From JAVBSN01 sp031556525 (GTDB lineage: Bacteria; Bacillota; Clostridia; Lachnospirales; Lachnospiraceae), in assembly GCA_031556525.1 (NCBI GenBank), contig JAVBSS010000021.1, positions 1-23,949 of the forward strand: a stretch of 23,949 nt of DNA, in the 5' to 3' direction. The position numbers were made by a program, and so were the translations under genes. The notes under the pieces are model-generated. The model was given only the letters and a program-made list of their open reading frames with translations. It made no database searches and had not been told where the DNA came from. Positions 1 through 8,317 of the stretch are shown piece by piece (positions within the stretch are counted from its first letter, which is position 1; each line of letters opens with the position of its first letter).

Positions 1-1
1 G

Positions 2-2911
2 GGTCATAAGATTATTCGTAAAGCTGGTTGGGATACTCATGGTCTTCCAGTAGAGCTTGAAGTAGAGAAACTATTGGGCATTAATGGTAAAGAGCAAATT
101 GAAGAATATGGTCTTGAGCCATTTATAGATAAATGTAAAGAGTCAGTATGGAAATACAAAGGTATGTGGGAAGAGTTCTCAGGTAAGGTTGGTTTCTGGG
201 CTGATATGGATGATCCATATGTAACATATCATAATGACTTTATTGAGTCAGAGTGGTGGGCTCTTAAGAAAATATGGGATAAAGATTTATTATACAAAGG
301 ATTCAAGATTGTACCTTATTGTCCACGTTGTGGAACACCTTTATCAAGCCATGAGGTAGCTCAAGGATATAAGGATGTTAAAGAAAAATCAGCAGTAGTA
401 AGATTTAAAGTGAAAAATGAAGATGCATATATACTAGCATGGACAACTACACCTTGGACACTTCCATCAAACGTAGCACTATGTGTTAATCCTGTTGAAA
501 CATATGTAAAAGTAAAAGGCGCAGATGGTTTTACTTATTATATGGCAGAAGCATTAGTAGAGAAAGTATTAGGCGAAGGATTTGAAATATTAGAGACTTT
601 TGTAGGTAAAGATTTAGAGCACAAAGAATATGAGCCATTATTTGATTTTGCAACAGATATATGTGCAAAACAAAATAAAAAAGCACACTTTGTAACTTGT
701 GATTCATATGTAACATTATCAGATGGTACTGGTGTAGTTCATATTGCACCTGCATTTGGTGAAGATGATGCGCAAGTAGGAAGAAACTATGACCTTCCAT
801 TTGTACAATTAGTAGATGCAAAAGGTGAGATGACTAAAGAAACAGATTGGGAAGGCACTTTTTGTAAAGATGCAGATAAATTAATCTTGATTGCATTAGA
901 AGAAGCAGGATTATTATTTGATGCACCAAAATTTGAACATAGTTATCCACATTGTTGGAGATGTGATACTCCACTTATTTACTATGCTCGCGATTCTTGG
1001 TTTATCAAGATGACAGAAGTTAAAGATGACTTAATTAAGAATAATAACAAAGTAAACTGGATTCCTGAAAGCATTGGAAAAGGTCGTTTTGGTGATTGGT
1101 TAGAAAATGTACAAGATTGGGGTATTAGCCGTAATCGTTATTGGGGAACGCCTCTTAATATATGGGAATGTGAATGTGGACATAGACATGCAATAGGTTC
1201 AATTGAAGAACTTAAGGGTCTAAGTAATAATTGTCCAGAAGATATAGAATTACACCGCCCATTTATTGATGCAGTTACCTTCCCTTGTGAGAAATGTAAT
1301 GCTGAGATGAAGAGAGTGCCAGAAGTAATTGATTGTTGGTTTGATTCAGGAGCTATGCCATTTGCACAATGGCACTATCCATTTGAAAATAAAGAAATAT
1401 TTGAAGAGAACTTCCCAGCAAACTTTATTAGTGAAGCTGTTGATCAAACAAGAGGATGGTTCTATTCGTTAATGGCAATATCTACACTTATATTTGATGA
1501 AGCACCATATAAGAATGTAATTGTACTTGGTCATGTTCAAGATAAAGACGGACAGAAAATGTCTAAATCAAAAGGTAATTCAGTAGACCCTATGAATGCA
1601 CTTAACAAATATGGTGCAGATGCTATTAGATGGTACTTCTATATTAACTCAGCTCCATGGTTGCCAAACCGTTTCCATGAAGATGCAGTAGTTGAAGGAC
1701 AACGTAAATTCATGGGTACACTATGGAATACTTATGCATTCTATGTGTTATATGCAAATATAGATGAATTTGATCCTACAAAATATTCATTAGACTATGA
1801 TAAACTTCCAGTTATGGATAAATGGTTACTTTCTAAGTTAAATACAGTTGTTAAAGATGTTGATTATAACTTAGGAAACTATAGAATTCCAGAAGCAGCA
1901 AGAGCAATGAGTGAATTTGTGGATGATATGAGTAACTGGTATGTAAGAAGAAGCCGTGAGCGTTTCTGGGCAAAAGATATGCCACAAGATAAGATAAATG
2001 CTTACATGACTTTATACACAGCGTTAGTTACATTAGTAAAGACAGCAGCGCCTATGATTCCATTTATGGCAGAAGATATATATCAAAATCTTGTTGTAGG
2101 TGTTGATAAGACGGCACCTAAGAGTATACATTTATGTGACTTCCCAGTTCCAGTGGCAGAATATATTGATGCAGAATTAGAAGCATCAATGGATCAAGTA
2201 TTAAAGGTAGTAGTTCTTGGTCGTGCAGCTAGAAATGGCGCAAACATTAAGAATCGTCAACCTATTGGAACAATGTATGTTAAATCAGAGAAAGAATTAT
2301 CAGAATTTTTCATTGAGATTATAGAGGAAGAGCTTAATATCAAGGAAGTTATCTTCAAAGATGATGTTGCAGGATTTACTTCATATAGCTTTAAGCCACA
2401 ATTAAAGACTGTTGGTCCTAAATACGGAAAACAATTAGGTGGAATTAGAGAATACCTATCTAATGTAGATGGTAATGCAGCTATGACTGAGTTGAAATCA
2501 GCGGGAGCAATCAAATTTGATGTAAATGGTACAGAAGTAGCATTGGCAGAAGAAGATTTACTTATTGAAGTAGCTCAAATGGAAGGCTTTGCATCAGAAG
2601 CAGATAACAATGTAACAGTAGTACTTGATACTAACTTAACACCAGAGTTAATTGAAGAAGGTTTTGTAAGAGAGATTATATCTAAGATACAAACTATGAG
2701 AAAAGAAGCTGACTTCGATGTAACAGATAAGATTATTGTATATGTTGATAATAATGAAAAGATATTTAGTATTCTAGAAAATAATGCAGATGAGATTAAA
2801 AATGATGTACTTGCAGAGCTTATTATGCTAGGAGAAGTTAAAGGATTTTCTAAAGAATGGAACATTAATGGTGAAAAGGTAATCATGGGTGTTACTAAGG
2901 CTGATATATAA
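2..2911 (+). CDS. ileS: Isoleucyl-tRNA synthetase (5'-truncated by the window edge)
   Basis: Class I aminoacyl-tRNA synthetase that charges tRNA-Ile in the cytoplasm. The frame is open from base 2 and gives 969 residues, starting in the block GWDTHGLPVE that follows the HIGH motif. The HIGH motif and roughly the first 65 residues lie outside the window. The KMSKS loop is intact at bases 1556-1570 (KMSKSKGN). Cys pairs occur in the editing/insert region (CPRCGTPLS near base 319, CWRCDTPL near 952, CEKC near 1290). The C-terminus lacks the Cys-rich zinc finger of type 1 bacterial enzymes. With the WDTHGLPVE wording, this points to the type 2 (eukaryote-like, about 1030-1050 aa) IleRS family, whose members often tolerate mupirocin; that phenotype is inference only. 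No intrinsic terminator follows directly. The first one lies about 300 bases downstream. Confidence 0.97.
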   Translation, partial: GHKIIRKAGWDTHGLPVELEVEKLLGINGKEQIEEYGLEPFIDKCKESVWKYKGMWEEFSGKVGFWADMDDPYVTYHNDFIESEWWALKKIWDKDLLYKGFKIVPYCPRCGTPLSSHEVAQGYKDVKEKSAVVRFKVKNEDAYILAWTTTPWTLPSNVALCVNPVETYVKVKGADGFTYYMAEALVEKVLGEGFEILETFVGKDLEHKEYEPLFDFATDICAKQNKKAHFVTCDSYVTLSDGTGVVHIAPAFGEDDAQVGRNYDLPFVQLVDAKGEMTKETDWEGTFCKDADKLILIALEEAGLLFDAPKFEHSYPHCWRCDTPLIYYARDSWFIKMTEVKDDLIKNNNKVNWIPESIGKGRFGDWLENVQDWGISRNRYWGTPLNIWECECGHRHAIGSIEELKGLSNNCPEDIELHRPFIDAVTFPCEKCNAEMKRVPEVIDCWFDSGAMPFAQWHYPFENKEIFEENFPANFISEAVDQTRGWFYSLMAISTLIFDEAPYKNVIVLGHVQDKDGQKMSKSKGNSVDPMNALNKYGADAIRWYFYINSAPWLPNRFHEDAVVEGQRKFMGTLWNTYAFYVLYANIDEFDPTKYSLDYDKLPVMDKWLLSKLNTVVKDVDYNLGNYRIPEAARAMSEFVDDMSNWYVRRSRERFWAKDMPQDKINAYMTLYTALVTLVKTAAPMIPFMAEDIYQNLVVGVDKTAPKSIHLCDFPVPVAEYIDAELEASMDQVLKVVVLGRAARNGANIKNRQPIGTMYVKSEKELSEFFIEIIEEELNIKEVIFKDDVAGFTSYSFKPQLKTVGPKYGKQLGGIREYLSNVDGNAAMTELKSAGAIKFDVNGTEVALAEEDLLIEVAQMEGFASEADNNVTVVLDTNLTPELIEEGFVREIISKIQTMRKEADFDVTDKIIVYVDNNEKIFSILENNADEIKNDVLAELIMLGEVKGFSKEWNINGEKVIMGVTKADI

Positions 2912-3215
2912 TTAGGTGCAAAACAACACAAAACGCCCTTTTTCGACAGTCAAGTGTAGGATTATTACATTAAAATGTATGAATTATTACAAGTACGTAG
3001 AAAAATCAGAAATAAAAAGTATAATGTAAATGTGGGTAAGATATATAGAATATGCTATTAAATAATATTAGGAAATATATTCATATTAAATTTATTAGAA
3101 GATAGGTTTAACATATGGGGTTTAAATATATTTAATGAAGGTATGAGCGAGCGTGCAATAAAAGGGCGACATCATCACTAGTGATTTTAATATATTATAA
3201 GAACTGATATTATTG
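2912..3215. other. Gap without a recognisable gene after ileS
   Basis: About 300 AT-rich bases between the ileS stop and the terminator at 3216-3250. I find no convincing reading frame with a ribosome binding site. Visible structure: a 9-bp inverted repeat pairing CGCCCTTTT (2934-2942) with AAAAGGGCG (3160-3168), a perfect 12-bp palindrome ATCACTAGTGAT (3174-3185), and a locally GC-richer patch around 3143-3170. It may be the ileS 3' untranslated region, an unrecognised small RNA that ends at the terminator, or a decayed gene. Confidence 0.5.
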
Positions 3216-3252
3216 AAAAATAAGAAGCTGCGTAATAGCTTCTTATTTTTTA
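3216..3252 (+). terminator. Intrinsic terminator before the LTA synthase gene
   Basis: Perfect 14-bp stem: AAAAATAAGAAGCT (3216-3229) pairs with AGCTTCTTATTTTT (3237-3250) around a 7-base loop, with T-rich sequence on the right. A-rich and T-rich ends make it potentially bidirectional. It closes whatever is transcribed through 2912-3215. Confidence 0.88.
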
Positions 3253-3268
3253 TTAAGAAAATTATAAG

Positions 3269-3297
3269 TTGCAACTTGATACTAAAGGTGCTAAAAT
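3269..3297 (+). promoter_or_regulatory. Sigma-A-type promoter of the LTA synthase gene
   Basis: TTGCAA (3269-3274), a 17-base spacer and TAAAAT (3292-3297) with an extended -10 TG at 3289-3290. It lies just after the terminator and about 50 bases before the GTG start. Confidence 0.65.
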
Positions 3298-3349
3298 ACA
3301 TTTCGATTGTAAAAGGCTAAGATGTGTTCTTTATGAAAGAGGAAATAAC

Positions 3350-5620
3350 GTGAAGAAAAAAGATAAGTTAGAAAATCAAAGTAAAATTGAAGAAAAAGAG
3401 GAAGTTGCAGAAACTGTAGTGGAGCAAAAAACAGAAGATACAGAGGAGCAACAAACAGAAGTTACAGAAGATAAAGGGTCGGATTCAAAAGAGGTAGAAA
3501 ATGTAGAAGAAGAGGAAACAAATTCGGAAGATGAACTACTAGATTATGAAGATGAAGAAAGCGGTCTGGAAAAATTCTTAGAAAAAGCAAAACAATTTGT
3601 TAAAAAGCAGAGAATTAAGGCAGCTAAGAAGCAAGCAGCAGTAGCAAAGATGGGCAAAGTAGGAAAGTTCTTTATGAAGATTAATGAAGAACCAATACTA
3701 GCTTGTATTGTAATGGCAGTTGCCACCACTTTTATAATAGAAGCTTTAAGTAGAAGGACGATAGGTGGGGCGTTATTATATATTGTACACAGTCCACTTA
3801 TATTTTTATTAGATATATTGATAATACTAGTAACATTATTATTATCAATGCTTTTTAGAAAGCGCTTATTTGCATTATCGCTAATATCTATTGTGTGGTT
3901 GGGGTTAGGAATTGTTAACTATTGTATGTTGAGTTATAGAACTACACCATTTTCATGGATAGATATTAAACTTCTAAAATCAGTTGGAAGTATTATGAGT
4001 CAGTATCTTAATATAATAGAATTGGTATTAATAATAATTGCTGTAATAATACTTTTAGCGGGAGTAATGGCACTCTGGCTAAAGATTCCTAGGATGAAGA
4101 AAAAGATTAATTATATAAAAGCATTGGCGTTAATAGCCATAACATTTATTGCTGCCTATGGTCTTGATAAAATAGAAGTAAAAGCAGGAATAATAGATTT
4201 AGACTTAGGAAATATAGCATATACATATGATCAATGTGGATTTAGTTATTGTTTCCTTAATAGTATTGTAAATGTTGGTATTGATAAACCTTATAACTAT
4301 TCAGAGGAATTGATGACGGATATTAAAGATGATCTTCAAGACCTAGATAAAAGAGCGGCGCTTGATAGACCTAATATAATATTTGTTCAGCTAGAATCAT
4401 TCTACGATGTTACAAGAATGTCGGAGTATACATACTCTGAAAATCCAGTGCCTAATTGGCAGAAATTAAGAGAAGAATATAGTTCGGGCTATATGACAGT
4501 ACCTTCGATTGGAGCTGGTACAGCTAATACTGAATTTGAGGTTATTACAGGAATGAGTTTGGATTATTTCGGGTTCTGCGAATATCCATATAAAACAATT
4601 CTTAAGAATAATAACTGTGAAAGTATATGTTATAACCTTCAAGAGTTAGGATATACAAACCATGTAATACATAATAATAGAGGTAATTTCTATAGTAGAA
4701 ATAAAGTATTCCCTAGATTAGGGTTCAATAACTTTGTTTCATTAGAATATATGCAAGATCCAGAATATAATGCAATTGATTGGGTGAAGGACGATATATT
4801 AATTGATGAAATGATAGATACAATGAAATCCACAGATAATCAAGATTTCATATATACCATAACAGTACAATGTCATGGTAAATATCCAGAAGAAGTAGTA
4901 GATGATACACAAACTATTACTATGGAAGGTGAAGATGATCCAGTTGTAAAAAATCAATTTGAGTATTACATAAATCAATTAAAAGAAGAAGATCAATTTA
5001 TAAAGGACTTAACAGATGCGTTAAATGATTTCGATGAAGATGTTGTAGTAGTAATGTATGGAGATCATCTTCCGACATTTGATATGACTTCAGAAGATTT
5101 ATCTTCAGGAACACTATACCAGACAGAATATTTGCTATGGTCTAATTATGATATGGATGTAGTCAAAGAAGATTATAATACATTCCAGATTGGATCAGTT
5201 GTACTAGGCAGATTAGGATTTGATAATGGTGTTCTTACAAAACTTCATCAAAACTATATGTATTCAGATGATTATGAAGAGAAATTAGATTTATTACAAT
5301 ATGATATGTTGTACGGAAAGAAATACGTATACGATGGACATACACCATATACTAAGACAAAATTACATATGGGTAAACCTAATAGTGATACTTATATAGA
5401 TGCAGTAACCAGTTCAGAACAAGATGTATATGTTCACGGTGATAACTTCAATGAGTGGAGTTGTGTTTATGTAAATGGCACAAAGAAAGAAACAGAATTT
5501 GACAATTCTCAAAATTTAATTGTGAAAGATTGTGAATTAAAAGAGGGAGATAGAATAATTGTTAAGCAATTAGCTGGTGGAACATCCTCTTTAAGTAAGA
5601 CAGAAGAATATATTTACTAA
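3350..5620 (+). CDS. LTA synthase family sulfatase (membrane phosphoglycerol transferase)
   Basis: Predicted membrane enzyme of the alkaline phosphatase/sulfatase superfamily. Relatives transfer glycerol phosphate from phosphatidylglycerol to lipoteichoic acid or other surface glycopolymers outside the membrane. I chose GTG at 3350 because AGAGGA ends 6 bases before it; a TTG 27 codons upstream lies in the promoter. The 756 residues comprise a very acidic Glu-rich segment (about 1-75), a Lys-rich segment (about 80-105), five hydrophobic segments (about 116-272) and an extracellular sulfatase domain (about 340-640). Visible motifs are NIIFVQLESF (Glu349, metal), GAGTANTEF (likely nucleophile Thr391), QCHGKYP (His509) and YGDHLP (Asp572, His573). 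A further C-terminal beta-rich, IPT/TIG-like extension follows (about 673-756). The catalytic set looks complete. The exact polymer cannot be read from sequence. It is a monocistronic unit with its own promoter and terminator. Confidence 0.9.
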   Translation: MKKKDKLENQSKIEEKEEVAETVVEQKTEDTEEQQTEVTEDKGSDSKEVENVEEEETNSEDELLDYEDEESGLEKFLEKAKQFVKKQRIKAAKKQAAVAKMGKVGKFFMKINEEPILACIVMAVATTFIIEALSRRTIGGALLYIVHSPLIFLLDILIILVTLLLSMLFRKRLFALSLISIVWLGLGIVNYCMLSYRTTPFSWIDIKLLKSVGSIMSQYLNIIELVLIIIAVIILLAGVMALWLKIPRMKKKINYIKALALIAITFIAAYGLDKIEVKAGIIDLDLGNIAYTYDQCGFSYCFLNSIVNVGIDKPYNYSEELMTDIKDDLQDLDKRAALDRPNIIFVQLESFYDVTRMSEYTYSENPVPNWQKLREEYSSGYMTVPSIGAGTANTEFEVITGMSLDYFGFCEYPYKTILKNNNCESICYNLQELGYTNHVIHNNRGNFYSRNKVFPRLGFNNFVSLEYMQDPEYNAIDWVKDDILIDEMIDTMKSTDNQDFIYTITVQCHGKYPEEVVDDTQTITMEGEDDPVVKNQFEYYINQLKEEDQFIKDLTDALNDFDEDVVVVMYGDHLPTFDMTSEDLSSGTLYQTEYLLWSNYDMDVVKEDYNTFQIGSVVLGRLGFDNGVLTKLHQNYMYSDDYEEKLDLLQYDMLYGKKYVYDGHTPYTKTKLHMGKPNSDTYIDAVTSSEQDVYVHGDNFNEWSCVYVNGTKKETEFDNSQNLIVKDCELKEGDRIIVKQLAGGTSSLSKTEEYIY

Positions 5621-5621
5621 A

Positions 5622-5672
5622 AATAGTAAGCAAGCAGGAAATTTAAGAATTCTGCTTGTTTTGCTATTGTTT
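5622..5672 (+). terminator. Intrinsic terminator after the LTA synthase gene
   Basis: Imperfect hairpin in which AATAGTAAGCAAGCAGGAA (5622-5640) pairs with TTCTGCTTGTTTTGCTATT, followed by T-rich sequence. It begins 2 bases after the stop. Confidence 0.7.
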
Positions 5673-5695
5673 AAAATAATTAATTCTGATAAAAT
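5667..5695 (+). promoter_or_regulatory. Candidate sigma-A promoter of glgP
   Basis: TTGTTT (5667-5672), a 17-base spacer and TAAAAT (5690-5695) preceded by the extended -10 TGA at 5687-5689. It starts at the tail of the preceding terminator, about 35 bases before the gene. Confidence 0.55.
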
Positions 5696-5731
5696 GGAAA
5701 TTGTGAGATTGTATATATGAGGAGGCAGTAT

Positions 5732-8170
5732 ATGAAAAAGAAGAAGTTTGATAAAGAAGCTTTCAAAAAAGAGGTCATCTCTAATGTAAAGACTTTATAT
5801 CGTAAAACTATTGAAGAAGCTACACAACAACAGATATTTCAAGCAGTATCATTTGCTATAAAGGATACTATTATTGATCAATGGATTGCTACTCACAAAG
5901 AATATGAGAAGCAAAACGTAAAGACAGTATATTATTTATCAATGGAATTCTTAATGGGAAGAGCATTAGGTAACAACCTAATTAACTTAACTTGTTATAA
6001 AGAAATCAAAGAAGCATTAGATGAACTTGGATTTGATTTAAATGTAATAGAAGATCAAGAACCAGATGCAGCATTAGGTAACGGTGGATTAGGCCGTCTT
6101 GCAGCATGTTTCTTAGATTCATTAGCAACATTAGGATATCCAGCATATGGTTGTGGTATTCGTTACCGTTATGGTATGTTCAAGCAAGAGATCAAAGATG
6201 GTTATCAAATCGAGAGACCAGATGATTGGCTAGTAGATGGTAACCCATTTGAAGTTAGACGTGCTGAATATGCAGTAGAAGTAAAATTCGGTGGAAATGT
6301 ACGCGTTGAGCAAGGTGCTAACGGACGTAACCAATTTGTTCACGAAAATTATAGCCCGATTAGAGCGGTACCATATGACCTACCAACAATTGGTTATGGT
6401 AATAATGTAGTTAATACATTGAGAATATGGGATGCAGAGGCAGTTCAGAGCTTTAACTTAGACTCATTTGATAAAGGGGAATATCAAAAGGCAGTTGAAC
6501 AACAAAATCTTGCAAGAACAATCGTTGAGGTATTATATCCAAACGATAATCACTATGCAGGTAAAGAATTAAGACTTAAACAACAATATTTCTTTATATC
6601 AGCATCAGTTCAAAGAGCTATATTAAAGTTCAAAGAGACTAATGATGATATTAAGAATCTTCCAGAGAAGGTTGCTTTCCAATTAAATGATACACATCCA
6701 ACAGTAGCAGTAGCAGAGTTAATGAGAATACTTATGGATGAAGAAGGTTTAGAGTGGGATGATGCATGGGCTATTACAAAGAAAACTTGTGCATATACTA
6801 ACCACACTATTATGTCAGAGGCACTTGAGAAATGGCCTATAGAGTTATTCTCAAGATTATTACCTAGAATATATCAAATAGTTGAAGAGATAAATAGACG
6901 TTTTGTTATAGAGATAGAGACTATGTATCCAGGAAATCACGATAAAGTTAAGAGCATGGCTATTCTATATGATGGTCAGGTTAAGATGGCACATTTAGCT
7001 ATTGCTGGTTCATACTCAGTAAATGGTGTTGCTGAACTTCATACAAAGATTCTTAAAGAAAGAGAATTAAGAGATTTCTATGAGATGGATAAAGCTAAGT
7101 TCAATAATAAGACTAATGGTATTACACAAAGACGTTTCTTATTACATGGTAACCAACCACTAGCAGATTGGATTACAGATAAGATTGGTGATGAGTGGAT
7201 TACAAATCTTTCTCACTTAGAGAAATTAAAAGTATATGTAGATGATGCTAAAGCTCAACAAGAGTTCATGAACATCAAATACCAAAATAAAGTTAAATTA
7301 GCAGAATATATCAAAGAGCACAACGATGTTGATATTGACCCTCGTTCAATCTATGACGTACAAGTTAAGAGATTACATGAGTATAAGCGTCAATTATTAA
7401 ACATCTTACATGTTATGCATTTATACAATGAAATCAAAGAGCATCCAGAAATGGATATCGTTCCTAGAACATTTATCTTTGGTGCAAAAGCAGCAGCAGG
7501 ATATAAGAGAGCTAAGCTTACAATCAAGCTTATCAACTGTGTAGCAGATGTTGTTAACAACGATGAGTCAATCAATGGTAAGATTAAAGTTGTATTTATA
7601 GAGAACTATAGAGTATCAAATGCAGAGATGATATTTGCAGCAGCAGATGTATCAGAGCAAATTTCAACAGCATCAAGAGAAGCTTCTGGTACAGGTAACA
7701 TGAAGTTCATGTTAAATGGTGCACCAACTATTGGTACAATGGATGGAGCAAATGTTGAGATAGTTGAAGAAGTTGGCGAAGAGAACGCATTTATCTTCGG
7801 TATGTTAGCAGATGAAGTTATGAAATATGAGCGTGAGGGTGGTTATAATCCTTGGGATATCTATAACAGCAATCAAGCAGTTCGTAAAGTATTAACTCAA
7901 CTTATTAATGGTTTCTACAACGATGATACAGAGTTATTTAGAGATTTATATGATTCGTTAACTAAAGAAGATATGTATTTCATTCTTAAAGATTTTGATT
8001 CATATGCAGATGCTCATAAGAGAATTGATGAAGCATATAGAGATGAAGTTAAATGGGCTAAGATGGCTATGCTTAACACAGCATGTTCAGGTAAGTTTAC
8101 TTCAGACAGAACTATTGAGCAATACGCTACAGAAATCTGGAACTTAGAGAAAGTACAAGTGAAATTATAA
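5732..8170 (+). CDS. glgP: Glycogen/alpha-glucan phosphorylase
   Basis: Cytoplasmic PLP-dependent GT35 enzyme that phosphorolyses alpha-1,4-glucan ends to glucose 1-phosphate, used to mobilise glycogen or maltodextrin. The 812-residue length is typical of the family. An ATG 15 bases upstream is in frame, but AGGAGG (5720-5725) lies between the two, 6 bases before the second ATG, so 5732 is the start. Motifs: EPDAALGNGGLGRLAACFLDSLA in the N-terminal half, QLNDTHPTVAVAELMR in the middle, VQVKRLHEYKRQ, and the PLP-binding block EASGTGNMKFMLNGA with the Schiff-base lysine at about Lys658. All look intact. Codon choice (many CGT, AAC, TTC) differs from the AGA/ATA-rich sporulation genes, suggesting strong expression. 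No glg synthesis genes are adjacent. It is a separate transcription unit. Confidence 0.97.
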   Translation: MKKKKFDKEAFKKEVISNVKTLYRKTIEEATQQQIFQAVSFAIKDTIIDQWIATHKEYEKQNVKTVYYLSMEFLMGRALGNNLINLTCYKEIKEALDELGFDLNVIEDQEPDAALGNGGLGRLAACFLDSLATLGYPAYGCGIRYRYGMFKQEIKDGYQIERPDDWLVDGNPFEVRRAEYAVEVKFGGNVRVEQGANGRNQFVHENYSPIRAVPYDLPTIGYGNNVVNTLRIWDAEAVQSFNLDSFDKGEYQKAVEQQNLARTIVEVLYPNDNHYAGKELRLKQQYFFISASVQRAILKFKETNDDIKNLPEKVAFQLNDTHPTVAVAELMRILMDEEGLEWDDAWAITKKTCAYTNHTIMSEALEKWPIELFSRLLPRIYQIVEEINRRFVIEIETMYPGNHDKVKSMAILYDGQVKMAHLAIAGSYSVNGVAELHTKILKERELRDFYEMDKAKFNNKTNGITQRRFLLHGNQPLADWITDKIGDEWITNLSHLEKLKVYVDDAKAQQEFMNIKYQNKVKLAEYIKEHNDVDIDPRSIYDVQVKRLHEYKRQLLNILHVMHLYNEIKEHPEMDIVPRTFIFGAKAAAGYKRAKLTIKLINCVADVVNNDESINGKIKVVFIENYRVSNAEMIFAAADVSEQISTASREASGTGNMKFMLNGAPTIGTMDGANVEIVEEVGEENAFIFGMLADEVMKYEREGGYNPWDIYNSNQAVRKVLTQLINGFYNDDTELFRDLYDSLTKEDMYFILKDFDSYADAHKRIDEAYRDEVKWAKMAMLNTACSGKFTSDRTIEQYATEIWNLEKVQVKL

Positions 8171-8200
8171 TAGTTAGAAAACTTAATAAATAGACATATA

Positions 8201-8242
8201 TAGGCAATTCTTTCAATAACAACGAGGGAATTGCCTATTTTA
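8201..8242 (+). terminator. Intrinsic terminator after glgP
   Basis: Perfect 10-bp stem TAGGCAATTC (8201-8210) with GAATTGCCTA (8228-8237), 17-base loop, then TTTT. Confidence 0.85.
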
Positions 8243-8256
8243 ATCTAGGTAATATA

Positions 8257-8265
8257 TGCTATAAT
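8257..8265 (+). promoter_or_regulatory. Extended -10 promoter element of the LRR protein gene
   Basis: TGCTATAAT: a perfect TATAAT hexamer with the extended TG, about 50 bases before the start codon. No good -35 hexamer is seen at normal spacing. Confidence 0.5.
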
Positions 8266-8317
8266 AAGAAAATGTAAAAACACAAGGAATAATCAAATGT
8301 ATGAAAGGGGAAGTGGT

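Noticed and set aside
2942..2948. TTCGACA, an exact Spo0A box on the minus strand
   Set aside because: A single 7-mer is expected by chance in a window this size, and it sits just after ileS, not near a sporulation promoter.
2934..3168. Inverted repeat ends resembling a miniature transposable element
   Set aside because: Only 9 bp of repeat, no flanking target duplication, and no second copy in the window.
3333..3353. Six-codon frame overlapping the GTG start of the LTA synthase gene
   Set aside because: It contains the ribosome binding site of the main gene and has none of its own; likely chance.
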